Source: Longimicrobium sp.
GTDB taxonomy: Bacteria; Gemmatimonadota; Gemmatimonadetes; Longimicrobiales; Longimicrobiaceae
NCBI GenBank assembly: GCA_036377595.1
Contig: DASUYB010000133.1
Location: 1 to 64,000 of the forward strand
Direction of reading: 5' to 3'
DNA: 64,000 bases
Shown one piece after another: positions 51,894 through 60,311 of this stretch; the first letter of the stretch is position 1; each line of letters begins with the position of its first letter. The notes below the pieces were generated by a model, which did not search any database, had not been told where the DNA came from, and saw only the letters and a list, made by a program, of their open reading frames with translations. Both the position numbers and the translations under genes were made by a program.

Positions 51894-52885
51894 GTCCCGA
51901 GCCCACCCTCCTGGCCATCCGCCTGGCGCCCGCGCGCCACTTCGCCGCCGTCACCCTGCCCGTGCTGGGGGTGCCGGTGCGCTTCGAGTCCAACTCGCCC
52001 GAGGTGGTGCGGGTGGCCGAAGAGTCGTTCGGGTGGTGGCGCGTGCTGGAGCGCGACCCGTCGCTGAGCGTGGGCGGCGGGCGCGCGTGCATCCGCATCC
52101 GCGTGCGGCCGGGGGGGCGAGGGGTGGGGATGGGATGCGAGGTGGACCACGGCGTCCCCCGGCGCGACCTGCTGATCGTCTCGGGCCCCGCCGTGCGCGG
52201 CTACGCGGATGCGCTGCGGCGCGAGGCCGTGGCCGAGGTGGACGAGGCGCTGGTGGCCGAGGGGCGCCACTTCCGCACGCTGGTGCTGGAGGCGATGGCG
52301 CTGTTCCTGGTGACGCGGCAGGACCGCGAGCCGCTGCACGCCGCGGCGGTGGTGCGTGGGGATACGGCGCTGCTGCTGGCCGCGCCCAGCGGCGTGGGGA
52401 AGAGCACCACGGCCTACGCCGCGCGGCGGGCGGGGTTGAGGGTGCTGGCGGAGGACGCCGTCTTCCTGCAGCTGCGCCCCTTCCGCGTGTGGGGGATGCC
52501 CGGCGCGATGAACCTGCACCCCGCGTCCGCGCGCTTCTTCCCCGAGCTGGCGGGCGTGCCGCCGACGCGGATGGTGAACGGCAAGCACAAGCTGGCACTG
52601 TCGCTGCGCGGCACCGACGGCGCGGCGGAGTGGCCGCTGGCCGGCCCCGTCGGCGTCTGCCTGCTCGCGCGCGGCGGGGAGGCGGAGGTCGAGCGGGTCG
52701 GCGCGGAGGAGATGACGCGGCGGCTGACGTCGGGGCTGGAGCCGGGGTTCAGCCACTTCACGGGGACGATCCGCCCCCGCGTGCGCCGGCTGGTGGAGCG
52801 CGGCGGCTGGCGGATGACGCTCCCCCCGCACCCGGCGGATGCGATCCCCCTGCTCCACCGCATGCTGGACGAGATCGACGCGTAG
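51890..52885 (+). CDS. HPr-kinase-like ATPase (HprK-related)
   Basis: A 331-residue protein from GTG 51890, which overlaps the previous stop. The P-loop is LLAAPSGVGKSTTAYAA near 162-178, with LRVLAEDAVFLQLRPFRVWGMPGAMNLHP after it as in HprK-related kinases. LEAMALFLVTRQDREPLHAAAVV precedes the P-loop. These kinases accompany glycosyltransferase or peptide-modification loci and their substrates are mostly unknown. It lacks PTS partners here, so a role in carbon catabolite control is unlikely. Confidence 0.8.
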   Translation: MSPEPTLLAIRLAPARHFAAVTLPVLGVPVRFESNSPEVVRVAEESFGWWRVLERDPSLSVGGGRACIRIRVRPGGRGVGMGCEVDHGVPRRDLLIVSGPAVRGYADALRREAVAEVDEALVAEGRHFRTLVLEAMALFLVTRQDREPLHAAAVVRGDTALLLAAPSGVGKSTTAYAARRAGLRVLAEDAVFLQLRPFRVWGMPGAMNLHPASARFFPELAGVPPTRMVNGKHKLALSLRGTDGAAEWPLAGPVGVCLLARGGEAEVERVGAEEMTRRLTSGLEPGFSHFTGTIRPRVRRLVERGGWRMTLPPHPADAIPLLHRMLDEIDA

Positions 52886-52924
52886 GGCCGGCCACCGAAA
52901 ACTCAAGTATCCAAAACAGAAAGT

Positions 52925-53007
52925 CTCACGCAGAGTTAGCAGAGTCAGCAGAGAACTGCAGTTTCCTGCAGCTTTTTCTCTGCTAACCCTGCTAACTCTG
53001 CGTGAGA
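52925..53007. repeat. Long intergenic hairpin, CACGCAGAG type
   Basis: Arms TCTCACGCAGAGTTAGCAG with complement ending CTGCGTGAGA; between convergent operons, with flanks CTTTCTGTTTT (minus) and AAGTCTTTTAG (plus). Confidence 0.85.
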
Positions 53008-53023
53008 TCAAGTCTTTTAGAAT

Positions 53024-55693
53024 CTACATCCCCGACCCCGTCATCCTCGGCCGCACCTGGGCGAGGACGCCGGGGACGTCGTCGGCCAGCACCACCGCCA
53101 GCTCGCCCTCGCCCAGCAGCGAGAGGGCGCGCGCGACGGCGTCGGCCTCGGTCTCCACCTGCTCGATCTGGTCGCCGCGCAGGCCGGCCTCGCGCAGCCC
53201 CTCCACCAGCAGCCCGGCCACCTCGCCCGGACGGCGGCCGCGCAGGTCGTAGTCTTCCTTGACGATGGTGTAGTCCAGCCCGCTGCAGAGCGCCGCCACC
53301 GCGCGGATGTCCTCGTCGCGCCGGTCGCCGGGGACGGCGATCACCCCGATGCGGCGGCGCGCGGGGATGTCGGCCACCATCTGCATCAGCCCCGCGACCG
53401 CGGCGGGGTTGTGCGCGTAGTCGACCAGCACGCGGGTCTCGCCCACGCGCAGCAGGTTTAGGCGGCCGGGGGTCATCGACGGGCTGGGGAAGAACGACAG
53501 CAGCCCGGAGCGGATGGTGTCGTACCGCACCCCCTGCACGTACGCGGTGGCGATGGCGGCCAGGATGTTTCCCTGCTGGAAGCGCGCGGCGCCGCCCATC
53601 ATCAGCGGCACCTCGTTCACCCCGGCGATGGGGATGCGCAGCCGGCCGCGGCGGATCACGAACGTCCCCTCCTCGATCCGCGCCCCGATCCCCCCGCGCG
53701 CGATGTGCTCCTCGAACTTCTCGTTCCCGCCCTCCGGCATCACCGAGAAGAAGACGATGTCGGCCCCCGTGCGGTCGCGCATCGCGTAGACCAGCGGGTC
53801 GTCGGCGTTCAGCACCGCGTGCCCCTCGCGCTTGACGACGGCGGGGATCACCGCCTTCACCTCCGCCAGCTGCTCCAGCGTGTTGATCCCCCGCAGCCCC
53901 AGGTGGTCGGCCGAGACGTTGAGGACCACGCCCACGTCGCACTCGTCCCACCCCAGCCCCGCGCGCAGGATCCCGCCGCGCGCCGTCTCCAGCACCGCCA
54001 CGTCCACCGTCGGGTTGGAGAGGATGATGTTGGCGGAGAAGGGGCCGGTCATGTCGCCCTCCATCACCAGCCGGTTCTGGAGATAGACGCCGTCCGTCGT
54101 GGTGAACCCCACCGTCTTCCCCGTCTGCCGGAAGAGGTGCGCGGTGAGACGGGTGGTCGTGGTCTTCCCGTTCGTTCCCGTGATGGCGATGACGGGGATG
54201 GTGTAGCCCGCGCCCGGCGGGTAGAGCATGTCGATGATCGGCGCGCCCGGGTTGCGCGGCTTCCCCTCGGTGGGATGCGTGTGCATTCGCAGTCCCGGCG
54301 CGGCGTTGACCTCGATGATCACCGCCCCGTTCTCGCGGAAGGGAACGGAGATGTCGGGGGAGAGCACGTCGATCCCCGCGATGTCGAGCCCCACGATCCC
54401 CGCCGCCATCTCGCACGCGGTCACGTTGTCGGGATGGATCTCGTCCGTGCGGTCGATCGACGTCCCGCCGGTCGACAGGTTCGCCGTCGCGCGGAGATAG
54501 ACCTGCGCCCCCGCCCCGGGGACGGAGTCGAGCGAGAGCCCGCGCGTGCGCAGATAATCCTCCGTCACCCCGTCGCTCGGCAGCCTTGTGAGCGTCTTGG
54601 TGTGCCCCCGTCCCCGCCGGGGGTCGCGGTTGGCCTCGTCGATCAGCGCGCGGATGGAGCTGCGCCCGTCGCCGATCACGTGCGCGGGCACCCGCTCCGC
54701 CACGGCGACGAGCCTCCCGTCGACGACCAGGATACGGTAATCGCGCCCGCTGACGTACTGCTCGACCACGACGCGGCGCCCGTACGCACTGGTGACCGGC
54801 CAGGCGGCGCGCACCGCCTCCTCTCCGTCCAGCCGCCCGGAGATGCCGCGGCCGTGGCTGGCGTCGAGCGGCTTCAGCAGCACGGGGTAGCCGATCTCGC
54901 GGGCCACCTCGATCGCCCCGTCGAGCGTGGACGCCGTGTCGCCCTGGGGGACGGGGAGGCCGATGTTGCCGAGGACGCGGCGCGTGTCGTCCTTGTCCTG
55001 CGCGATCTCCACCGCGATGGCGCTGGTGTAGTCGCTCATGGCGGCCTGGATGCGCCGCAGGTTCTTCCCCAGCCCCAGCTGGACGAGGGAAAAGGAGTTG
55101 AGGCGGCGGACGGGGATGCCGCGCCGCACCGCCTCGTCCACGATGGCGGCGGTGGACGGGCCCAGGCGCACGGCCTCGAGCAGGTCGTGCAGGTCGTGCA
55201 CGGTGCCGTCCACGTCGAACGGCTCGCCCGCGATGCAGGCGCGCACCAGGCGGACGGCGTCGCGCACCGCCTGCATCCCCACGTCCTCCTCCTCGTAGGC
55301 CACGATCAGCCACCACACGCCGGGGTCGCCGCTCTCCACCACGCGGCCGAAGGAGACGTCGCACCCGGCCAGCGTCTGCAGCTCCAGCGCGACGTGCTCC
55401 AGCACGTGGGGGAGATGCGTGCCTTCGTGGAGGCGGGCGAGGAAGCCGCCCTCGCCCGGGCGCGAGCAGGGATGGTCGCGCAGCGTGGGGACCAGCTCCA
55501 CCAGCCGTTCGTTGAAGCCTGGGAGGTCGGTCGACGGGACGTCCTCGAGCGCGCCCAGCGTCAGGTCGCAGGCGATGACGGGGGCCAGGCGCCAGAAGTT
55601 GGGCCCGCGCAGCGGCCGCAGCCGCGAGATGCGCAGCTCTTCGGGGTCGAAGGCGGCCAGGCCGGCCGCGGACTGCGTCTGTGTGTCGGACAT
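53024..55693 (-). CDS. cphA: Cyanophycin synthetase
   Basis: An 889-residue protein with CphA architecture. The N-terminal region is followed by an ATP-grasp domain (GYPVLLKPLDASHGRGIS, NAAPGLRMHTHP). A C-terminal Mur-ligase domain holds the P-loop GTNGKTTTTR near residue 505, VLNVSADHLGLRG and VLVDYAHNPAA. It polymerises aspartate and arginine into cyanophycin storage granules. A matching cyanophycinase lies at 60312-61208. The start at 55693 lacks a strong ribosome-binding site. Confidence 0.93.
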   Translation of the reverse strand: MSDTQTQSAAGLAAFDPEELRISRLRPLRGPNFWRLAPVIACDLTLGALEDVPSTDLPGFNERLVELVPTLRDHPCSRPGEGGFLARLHEGTHLPHVLEHVALELQTLAGCDVSFGRVVESGDPGVWWLIVAYEEEDVGMQAVRDAVRLVRACIAGEPFDVDGTVHDLHDLLEAVRLGPSTAAIVDEAVRRGIPVRRLNSFSLVQLGLGKNLRRIQAAMSDYTSAIAVEIAQDKDDTRRVLGNIGLPVPQGDTASTLDGAIEVAREIGYPVLLKPLDASHGRGISGRLDGEEAVRAAWPVTSAYGRRVVVEQYVSGRDYRILVVDGRLVAVAERVPAHVIGDGRSSIRALIDEANRDPRRGRGHTKTLTRLPSDGVTEDYLRTRGLSLDSVPGAGAQVYLRATANLSTGGTSIDRTDEIHPDNVTACEMAAGIVGLDIAGIDVLSPDISVPFRENGAVIIEVNAAPGLRMHTHPTEGKPRNPGAPIIDMLYPPGAGYTIPVIAITGTNGKTTTTRLTAHLFRQTGKTVGFTTTDGVYLQNRLVMEGDMTGPFSANIILSNPTVDVAVLETARGGILRAGLGWDECDVGVVLNVSADHLGLRGINTLEQLAEVKAVIPAVVKREGHAVLNADDPLVYAMRDRTGADIVFFSVMPEGGNEKFEEHIARGGIGARIEEGTFVIRRGRLRIPIAGVNEVPLMMGGAARFQQGNILAAIATAYVQGVRYDTIRSGLLSFFPSPSMTPGRLNLLRVGETRVLVDYAHNPAAVAGLMQMVADIPARRRIGVIAVPGDRRDEDIRAVAALCSGLDYTIVKEDYDLRGRRPGEVAGLLVEGLREAGLRGDQIEQVETEADAVARALSLLGEGELAVVLADDVPGVLAQVRPRMTGSGM

Positions 55694-55731
55694 GGGGGAG
55701 GTGGAGAAGCCGGGGGGTGGCCGCGCGCGCG

Positions 55732-55926
55732 TCAGCCGCGCGCGCTCCGGAGCTGCCGCCACTCCTGCGGATCGCGCACGCCGCCGCCGCGCGCGGGCGC
55801 CGCCTTCTCCGGCGCGCTCGCCTTCTCCGGCTCGCAGTCGATGCGGCGCGGGGCGGCGCGGCCCGCGTCGGCGTGCGCGGCCTCGGAGGCGGCCTGCGCG
55901 CGGGCTCCCGGCTGGGTGGTGTTCAC
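55732..55926 (-). CDS. Small Ala/Arg-rich hypothetical protein
   Basis: A 64-residue ORF from GTG 55926 with AGGA upstream. It reads MNTTQPGARAQAASEAAHADAGR and ends RDPQEWRQLRSARG. It has no hydrophobic or catalytic motif and may be disordered. It lies 38 bases upstream of cphA on the same strand, so could be co-transcribed; I cannot tell if it is a real gene. Confidence 0.4.
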   Translation of the reverse strand: MNTTQPGARAQAASEAAHADAGRAAPRRIDCEPEKASAPEKAAPARGGGVRDPQEWRQLRSARG

Positions 55927-56056
55927 GGAGATTTCCTGCGGCTGCTTGGCGCCAGCGTGGGGCGTAAGACGTTGCCCCGATTCAGGGTGCGCGAAGGGCG
56001 CAGAGAGCATGCCACCCCCGGCGCACTCCGTCGCCTTGCACGAAGAAAACGATGAA

Positions 56057-56120
56057 ATCACACGGAGGAAATGGAGGAACTCAGGTCAGTCCTCCGTTCC
56101 CTCCGTTTCCTCCGTGTGAT
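56057..56120. repeat. Long intergenic hairpin, CACACGGAG type
   Basis: Arms ATCACACGGAGGAAATGGAGG with complement ending CCGTGTGAT, between two minus-strand genes. Confidence 0.85.
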
Positions 56121-56159
56121 CACTGCCGTTGGAATGGCTAGGGATGCACGGAAACACGA

Positions 56160-56186
56160 AGGGCGGCCCGATGCCGGGGCCGCCCC
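56160..56186 (-). terminator. Terminator of the subtilase gene
   Basis: AGGGCGGCCC and GGGCCGCCCCT around a 7-base loop; on the minus strand TTCGTGTTTCC follows. It lies about 28 bases after the protease stop. Confidence 0.7.
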
Positions 56187-56213
56187 TCGATCTTCATCTC
56201 CCGAAAAGAACGC

Positions 56214-57842
56214 TCAGCGGCGCGCGGCCGCCCGCTGCTGCGCCAGCTGCACCGCGTTGAAGACGTTCACCACGCCGCCCGAGACGGAAAGGCTGGCGAA
56301 CGGCACGCGCGAATCGCCCTCGCCCGGCCGCACCACGTTCTGGTTGGGGAAGCGCGTGGAGGACTGGATGATGATGTCCTTCACGTCCGCGGCGGTCAGG
56401 CTCGGGAAGTACGACAGCAGCAGCGCCGCCACGCCCGTGACCACCGGCGCCGCCATGCTTGTGCCCTGCAGCCGCTCGTACCGGTTGTTCGGCACCGTCG
56501 ACCAGATCGACACGCCCGGCGCGAACACGTCCACGCCCGTGCGGCTGTAGTTGGAGAAGTCGGCCGCCAGGCTGTCGGCCCCCGCCGGCGTCGACGCGCC
56601 CACCTCGATCCAGCTGCGCGCGGTGCCGCCGTTCAGGAAGGTGCGCGTGGGGTAGCTGGGCGAGGTGTCGAGGTTGGCGCCCTCGTTCCCCGCCGCGTGC
56701 ACGATCAGCACGCCCTTGCCCTCGGCGTAGCGCACCGCCTCGTCCACCGCGCCCTTCTGCGGCGAGTAGGCCTTGCCGAAGCTCATGTTGATGATCTGCG
56801 CGCCGTTGTCGGCCGCGTAGCGGATGGCGTTGGCGATGTCCTTGTCGCGCTCGTCGCCGTCGGGCACGGCACGCAGGATCATCAGCCGCACCGCCGGGGC
56901 GATCCCGTTCAGCCCCGCGTTGTTGCCACGCACCGCGCCGATGATCCCCGCCACGTGCGTGCCGTGGGTGGCGTCGGGGCCGGTGACCTCGGCGTTGCCG
57001 TAGCCGCGCTCGTTCAGGTTGGTGGTGTCGTCGCCCACGATGGGGCGCGGGTTGAACGACGGGTTCAGCCCGTACTGCAGCTTGTTCTCCTGGTCGCGCT
57101 TGTACTCCGAGAGCGATTCCACCGTCCACCCCTGCTCGGCCGCCGAGAGCCAGCGCTCGCGGGCCTGCTGCACGTCGAGCCGTACCGAGCGCAGCCGCCG
57201 CACGTTCTCCTCCGTCAGCGAGTCGCCGTTCAGCGCGGGGCGGATGACCGCCTCCAGCTGCTGCAGCTGCGGGAGGATCTGCTTGACCGCCGCCAGCTCC
57301 TGCGCCGCCCGGGCGCGGTCGGCGTCGAGCTTGCGCTTGGCGTCCTGGAAGAGCTGGTACTCGCGCCGGCCGGCGGCGTCGAGCGTGGCGGGATTCACGT
57401 TCTCGTACTTCGCGCGCAGGCGGGCGTAGATGCGCACCGACTCGTAGGTGTCGTGGTCCACGTCACGCCCGTCGCGGCCGCCGATGAAGTCCCACCCGTG
57501 CACGTCGTCGACGTAGCCGTTGTTGTCGTCGTCGCGGCCGTTCCCCGCCACCTCGCGCGGGTTGGTCCAGACATTGGGCGCGAGATCGGGGTGGGCGATG
57601 TCGACGCCCGAGTCGATGATGGCCACCACCACCGGGCGCGCCGTCTTCCCCGGCAGCAGCTCGGCATAGGCGCGGTCGAGCCCGATCCCGTTGACGTGGT
57701 TGGAGACGGGGTCCAGCTGCCACCAGTTCCGCGGCGGCTCGTTGGTGGTGGTGTCGGCGGGCGCGTCCTGCTGCGCGAGGCCGAGCGAAGGGGCAAGGAC
57801 CAGCGCGAGCGCCGGCACGAAGAGACGGCGGAAAGGCTTCAT
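56214..57842 (-). CDS. Secreted S8 subtilisin-like peptidase with helical insert
   Basis: A 542-residue exported peptidase. Signal peptide MKPFRRLFVPALALVLAPSLGLAQ. The catalytic triad is complete: D77 in IIDSGVDIAHPD, H about 296 in THGTHVAGI, and S about 460 in GTSMAAPVVTG. Between D and H lies an unusual insert of roughly 150 residues (about 135-260), mostly helical and charged (RARAAQELAAVKQILPQL), which suggests a coiled coil. It should act outside the inner membrane. The gene is divergent from an ArsR-type regulator. Confidence 0.9.
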   Translation of the reverse strand: MKPFRRLFVPALALVLAPSLGLAQQDAPADTTTNEPPRNWWQLDPVSNHVNGIGLDRAYAELLPGKTARPVVVAIIDSGVDIAHPDLAPNVWTNPREVAGNGRDDDNNGYVDDVHGWDFIGGRDGRDVDHDTYESVRIYARLRAKYENVNPATLDAAGRREYQLFQDAKRKLDADRARAAQELAAVKQILPQLQQLEAVIRPALNGDSLTEENVRRLRSVRLDVQQARERWLSAAEQGWTVESLSEYKRDQENKLQYGLNPSFNPRPIVGDDTTNLNERGYGNAEVTGPDATHGTHVAGIIGAVRGNNAGLNGIAPAVRLMILRAVPDGDERDKDIANAIRYAADNGAQIINMSFGKAYSPQKGAVDEAVRYAEGKGVLIVHAAGNEGANLDTSPSYPTRTFLNGGTARSWIEVGASTPAGADSLAADFSNYSRTGVDVFAPGVSIWSTVPNNRYERLQGTSMAAPVVTGVAALLLSYFPSLTAADVKDIIIQSSTRFPNQNVVRPGEGDSRVPFASLSVSGGVVNVFNAVQLAQQRAAARR

Positions 57843-57865
57843 CGAGGGACCGGGGTTGAAGAACA

Positions 57866-57892
57866 GCCGCCGCGCTCGGGGCGCGCGGCGGC
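57866..57892. other. GC-rich hairpin in the subtilase leader
   Basis: GCCGCCGCGC and GCGCGGCGGC surround a 7-base loop, 24 bases upstream of the protease ATG on its minus strand. TGTTCTTC follows on that strand, so it might attenuate the transcript or just be a stem in the leader. Confidence 0.35.
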
Positions 57893-58060
57893 CTTGTGTG
57901 CTCAGTACATCCGATGCGCCGGAGGGGTTCCGGCCGGCAGGGAGATGGGACGAACCTCGCACGTGGCGGGATCAGGCGTTCCCCGCCCCATCCCTCTCCT
58001 TCCCGATCATCAAAACCGGGAACGACGATACCGCCCGGAGACGCCCGGGGCCAGTCCGGG

Positions 58061-58090
58061 TTGACATGCAACCGCGCGGTTGCATATTGA
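58061..58090 (+). promoter_or_regulatory. ArsR promoter with palindromic operator
   Basis: TTGACA (58061-58066) lies directly beside a perfect 20-base palindrome, ATGCAACCGCGCGGTTGCAT (58066-58085). CATATT (58083-58088) is 16 bases after the -35. The palindrome thus fills the spacer, where a repressor would block RNA polymerase. The predicted start of transcription is close to GTG 58096. Confidence 0.75.
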
Positions 58091-58095
58091 GAGGC

Positions 58096-58419
58096 GTGGA
58101 TGCCGACATGGACGCCGTCTTCCGAGCGCTGGCCGATCCGGGCCGCAGGCGGCTGCTGGACCTGCTGCACGCCCGCAGCGGCCAGACGCTGGGCGAGCTG
58201 TCGGCGCAGATGGAGGTGACCCGGCAGGCGGTCTCCAAGCACCTGGGCGTGCTGGAGGCGGCCGGCCTGGTCGTCACCCGGTGGAGGGGGCGCGAGAAGC
58301 TGCACCACCTCAACCCCGTGCCGATCCACGAGATCAGCGAGCGGTGGATCGGCAAGTACGAGCGCACCCGGCTGGATGCGCTCGGCGCGCTGAAGCGGAG
58401 CCTGGAGGAGGAGCGATGA
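58096..58419 (+). CDS. ArsR-family transcriptional regulator
   Basis: A 107-residue winged-helix protein from GTG 58096, or 103 from ATG 58108. DAVFRALADPGRRRLLDLLHA is the ArsR N-terminus and GELSAQMEVTRQAVSKHLGVLEAAGLV is the recognition region. The ArsR metal cysteines ELCVCDL are absent, so it is not an arsenic sensor; the pattern fits ArsR regulators paired with SRPBCC proteins. Its stop overlaps the next gene's start. Its operator is visible immediately upstream. Confidence 0.88.
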   Translation: MDADMDAVFRALADPGRRRLLDLLHARSGQTLGELSAQMEVTRQAVSKHLGVLEAAGLVVTRWRGREKLHHLNPVPIHEISERWIGKYERTRLDALGALKRSLEEER

Positions 58420-58895
58420 CCCTGACCACGCAGAGCACCATCTACGTCACCTACATCGCCACGAGCCCGGAGCGGGTGTGGGAGGCGCTGACCAGCGCGG
58501 AGTACACGCGCCGCTACTTCTTCGGCCGGAGCGTGGAGTCGGAGTGGAAGCCCGGCTCGGAGTGGGCGCTGCGGATGGAGGACGGGCGCGTCGACGTCGC
58601 CGGGAAGGTGCTGGAGGCGGACCCGCCGCGGCGGCTGTCGCTGAGCTGGCGGGTGGAGTGGATCGAGGAGATGCGGCACCTGCCCGAGGCCGTCGTCACC
58701 TACACCATCGAGCCGGTGAGCGACGGCCTGGTGCGGCTGACGATGGAGGAGGCGCACCCCACGCCCATCCCCGAGGAGCTGCTGGAGGGTGGCCGGCAGG
58801 GGTGGCCGATCATCCTGAGCGGCCTGAAGACGCTGCTGGAAACGGGCCGGCCGCTGCCGCCCTTCCCTGTCCCCGAGCCGCCGAAGTCATCCTGA
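58416..58895 (+). CDS. SRPBCC/AHSA1-family protein
   Basis: A 159-residue protein with the START/AHSA1 fold pattern: STIYVTYIATSPERVWEALTSAEYTRRYF, KPGSEWALRMEDG, PPRRLSLSWRVEW, and a final helix GGRQGWPIILSGLKTLLETG. It starts at ATG 58416, overlapping the regulator stop (ATGA), with GGAGGAGGAGCG before it. This ArsR-SRPBCC pairing is common; ligand and role are unknown. It may bind a hydrophobic small molecule that the regulator senses indirectly. Confidence 0.85.
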   Translation: MTLTTQSTIYVTYIATSPERVWEALTSAEYTRRYFFGRSVESEWKPGSEWALRMEDGRVDVAGKVLEADPPRRLSLSWRVEWIEEMRHLPEAVVTYTIEPVSDGLVRLTMEEAHPTPIPEELLEGGRQGWPIILSGLKTLLETGRPLPPFPVPEPPKSS

Positions 58896-58903
58896 AAAGA
58901 CCG

Positions 58904-58977
58904 GGCTCACGCAGAGGAGCAGAGGCAGCAGAGAACCGATCGGTGTCCTCTGCTGCCTCTGCTCCTCTGCGTGAGCC
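58904..58977. repeat. Long intergenic hairpin, CACGCAGAG type
   Basis: Arms GGCTCACGCAGAGGAGCAG with complement ending CTGCGTGAGCC; between convergent genes, with ATTCAGTTTAG on the plus flank. Confidence 0.85.
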
Positions 58978-59015
58978 ATTCAGTTTAGATCGTCTGGACT
59001 GCGCCAGCCGCGGCC

Positions 59016-60293
59016 TCACCGCTCCGCCAGGTACTCGTGGATGGAGGTGATGGCCACGGAGCCGTCGCCCACGGCCGAGCCCACGCGCTTGACGGCGCCC
59101 GCGCGCACGTCGCCAGCGGCGAACACGCCGGGGCAGCTGGTCTCGCGCGGCAGCGGATCGCGCTCCAGCGGCCAGCGCCCGCGCACCTGCGATCCGGTCA
59201 GCAGGTAGCCCGCGTCGTCGCGCATCACGCCATCCCCCAGCCACTCCGTCTCCGGCGCGGCGCCGATGAACACGAACAGCGCCTCGCAGGCGGCCTGGCG
59301 CGTCTCGCCGGTGCCGACGTTTTTGATCGTGATCTCGTGCAGCCGCTCGTTTCCGCGCGCCGACTCCACAGTGCAGCACGGGCGCATGGTCACGTTCGGC
59401 GCCGCGCGGATGCGGTCGAGCAGGTACTGCGACATCCGCTCGCCGAAATCCTCCTCCAGCGCCAGCATCGTCACCGACTTCGCGTAGCGGGCGAGGAGGA
59501 GCGCGGCCTGTCCGGCGGAGTTCCCCGCGCCCAGCATGTACACGTCGCGCCCGCGCACCGCCGCCGCCTCGGCCGCCGCGGCGCCGTAGTAGACGCCGCG
59601 CCCCAGGTACTGGCCGCACCCGGGTGCGTCGATCGTCCGCCAGGCGACACCCGTCGCCACGAGCACGGCCTTGGCGCCCAGCTCGCCGCCGTCGTCCAGC
59701 CGCACGCCGCGGTAGTCGCCCTCGGCGTGCAGCCCCGCGGCCGCGCGGGTGACCACGATCTCCACCCCGAACGCGCGCGCCTGCTCCATCGCCCGCTCCG
59801 TGAGCTCGGCGCCGCTGATCCCGCCGGGAAAGCCGAGGTAGTTCTCGATCCGGGCGCTCTGCGCCGCCTGCCCGCCGGGCGCCTCGCGCTCCACGATCAC
59901 CGTCCGCAGCCCCTCCGATCCCCCGTAGACCGCCGCCGCCAGCCCCGCGGGCCCGCACCCGGCGATCACCAGGTCGTAGAAGGGCGCCGCGGGCTCCGTC
60001 CGCATCCCCACCTTCTCCGCCAGCGCCTCGGGAGAGGGGTTCGCCAGCCGCGAGCCGTCGGGGAAGAGGAGGAGGGGAAGGCGCGCGCGCTCGTCTTCGG
60101 GAAGAGACGCGAGGATGCGCCGGCCCTCGGGCGAGACCGCGGGATCGTACCAGTGGTAGGGGATGCGGCTGCGCGCGAGGAAGTCCTTCACCTCGTGCGT
60201 GCGCGCGCTCCAGCGGTCGCCCACCACGCGCACGGGCGGGCGGTGCGGCAGGCGCGCGTGCGGGCCGTCGGGCGGCGGCGGGTGGGTGGCCAT
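59016..60293 (-). CDS. Thioredoxin-reductase-like flavoprotein lacking the redox cysteines
   Basis: A 425-residue protein. An N-terminal glutaredoxin-like segment (residues ~25-85) has no CxxC. The FAD domain starts with DLVIAGCGPAGLAAAVYG and the NADPH domain with DVYMLGAGNSAGQAALLLA, then GDVRAGAVKRVGSAVGDGS. Where thioredoxin reductase has CATC, this protein reads GAAAAEA. It should reduce a different acceptor. It lies 18 bases downstream of the cyanophycinase stop, so the two are probably co-transcribed. Confidence 0.85.
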   Translation of the reverse strand: MATHPPPPDGPHARLPHRPPVRVVGDRWSARTHEVKDFLARSRIPYHWYDPAVSPEGRRILASLPEDERARLPLLLFPDGSRLANPSPEALAEKVGMRTEPAAPFYDLVIAGCGPAGLAAAVYGGSEGLRTVIVEREAPGGQAAQSARIENYLGFPGGISGAELTERAMEQARAFGVEIVVTRAAAGLHAEGDYRGVRLDDGGELGAKAVLVATGVAWRTIDAPGCGQYLGRGVYYGAAAAEAAAVRGRDVYMLGAGNSAGQAALLLARYAKSVTMLALEEDFGERMSQYLLDRIRAAPNVTMRPCCTVESARGNERLHEITIKNVGTGETRQAACEALFVFIGAAPETEWLGDGVMRDDAGYLLTGSQVRGRWPLERDPLPRETSCPGVFAAGDVRAGAVKRVGSAVGDGSVAITSIHEYLAER

Positions 60294-60311
60294 CGCGTTG
60301 GAGGATGGAGA

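Noticed and set aside
58061-58110. ArsR gene as an arsenic sensor
   Set aside because: The metal-binding cysteine motif of ArsR is missing and the partner is an SRPBCC protein, not an arsenic transporter.
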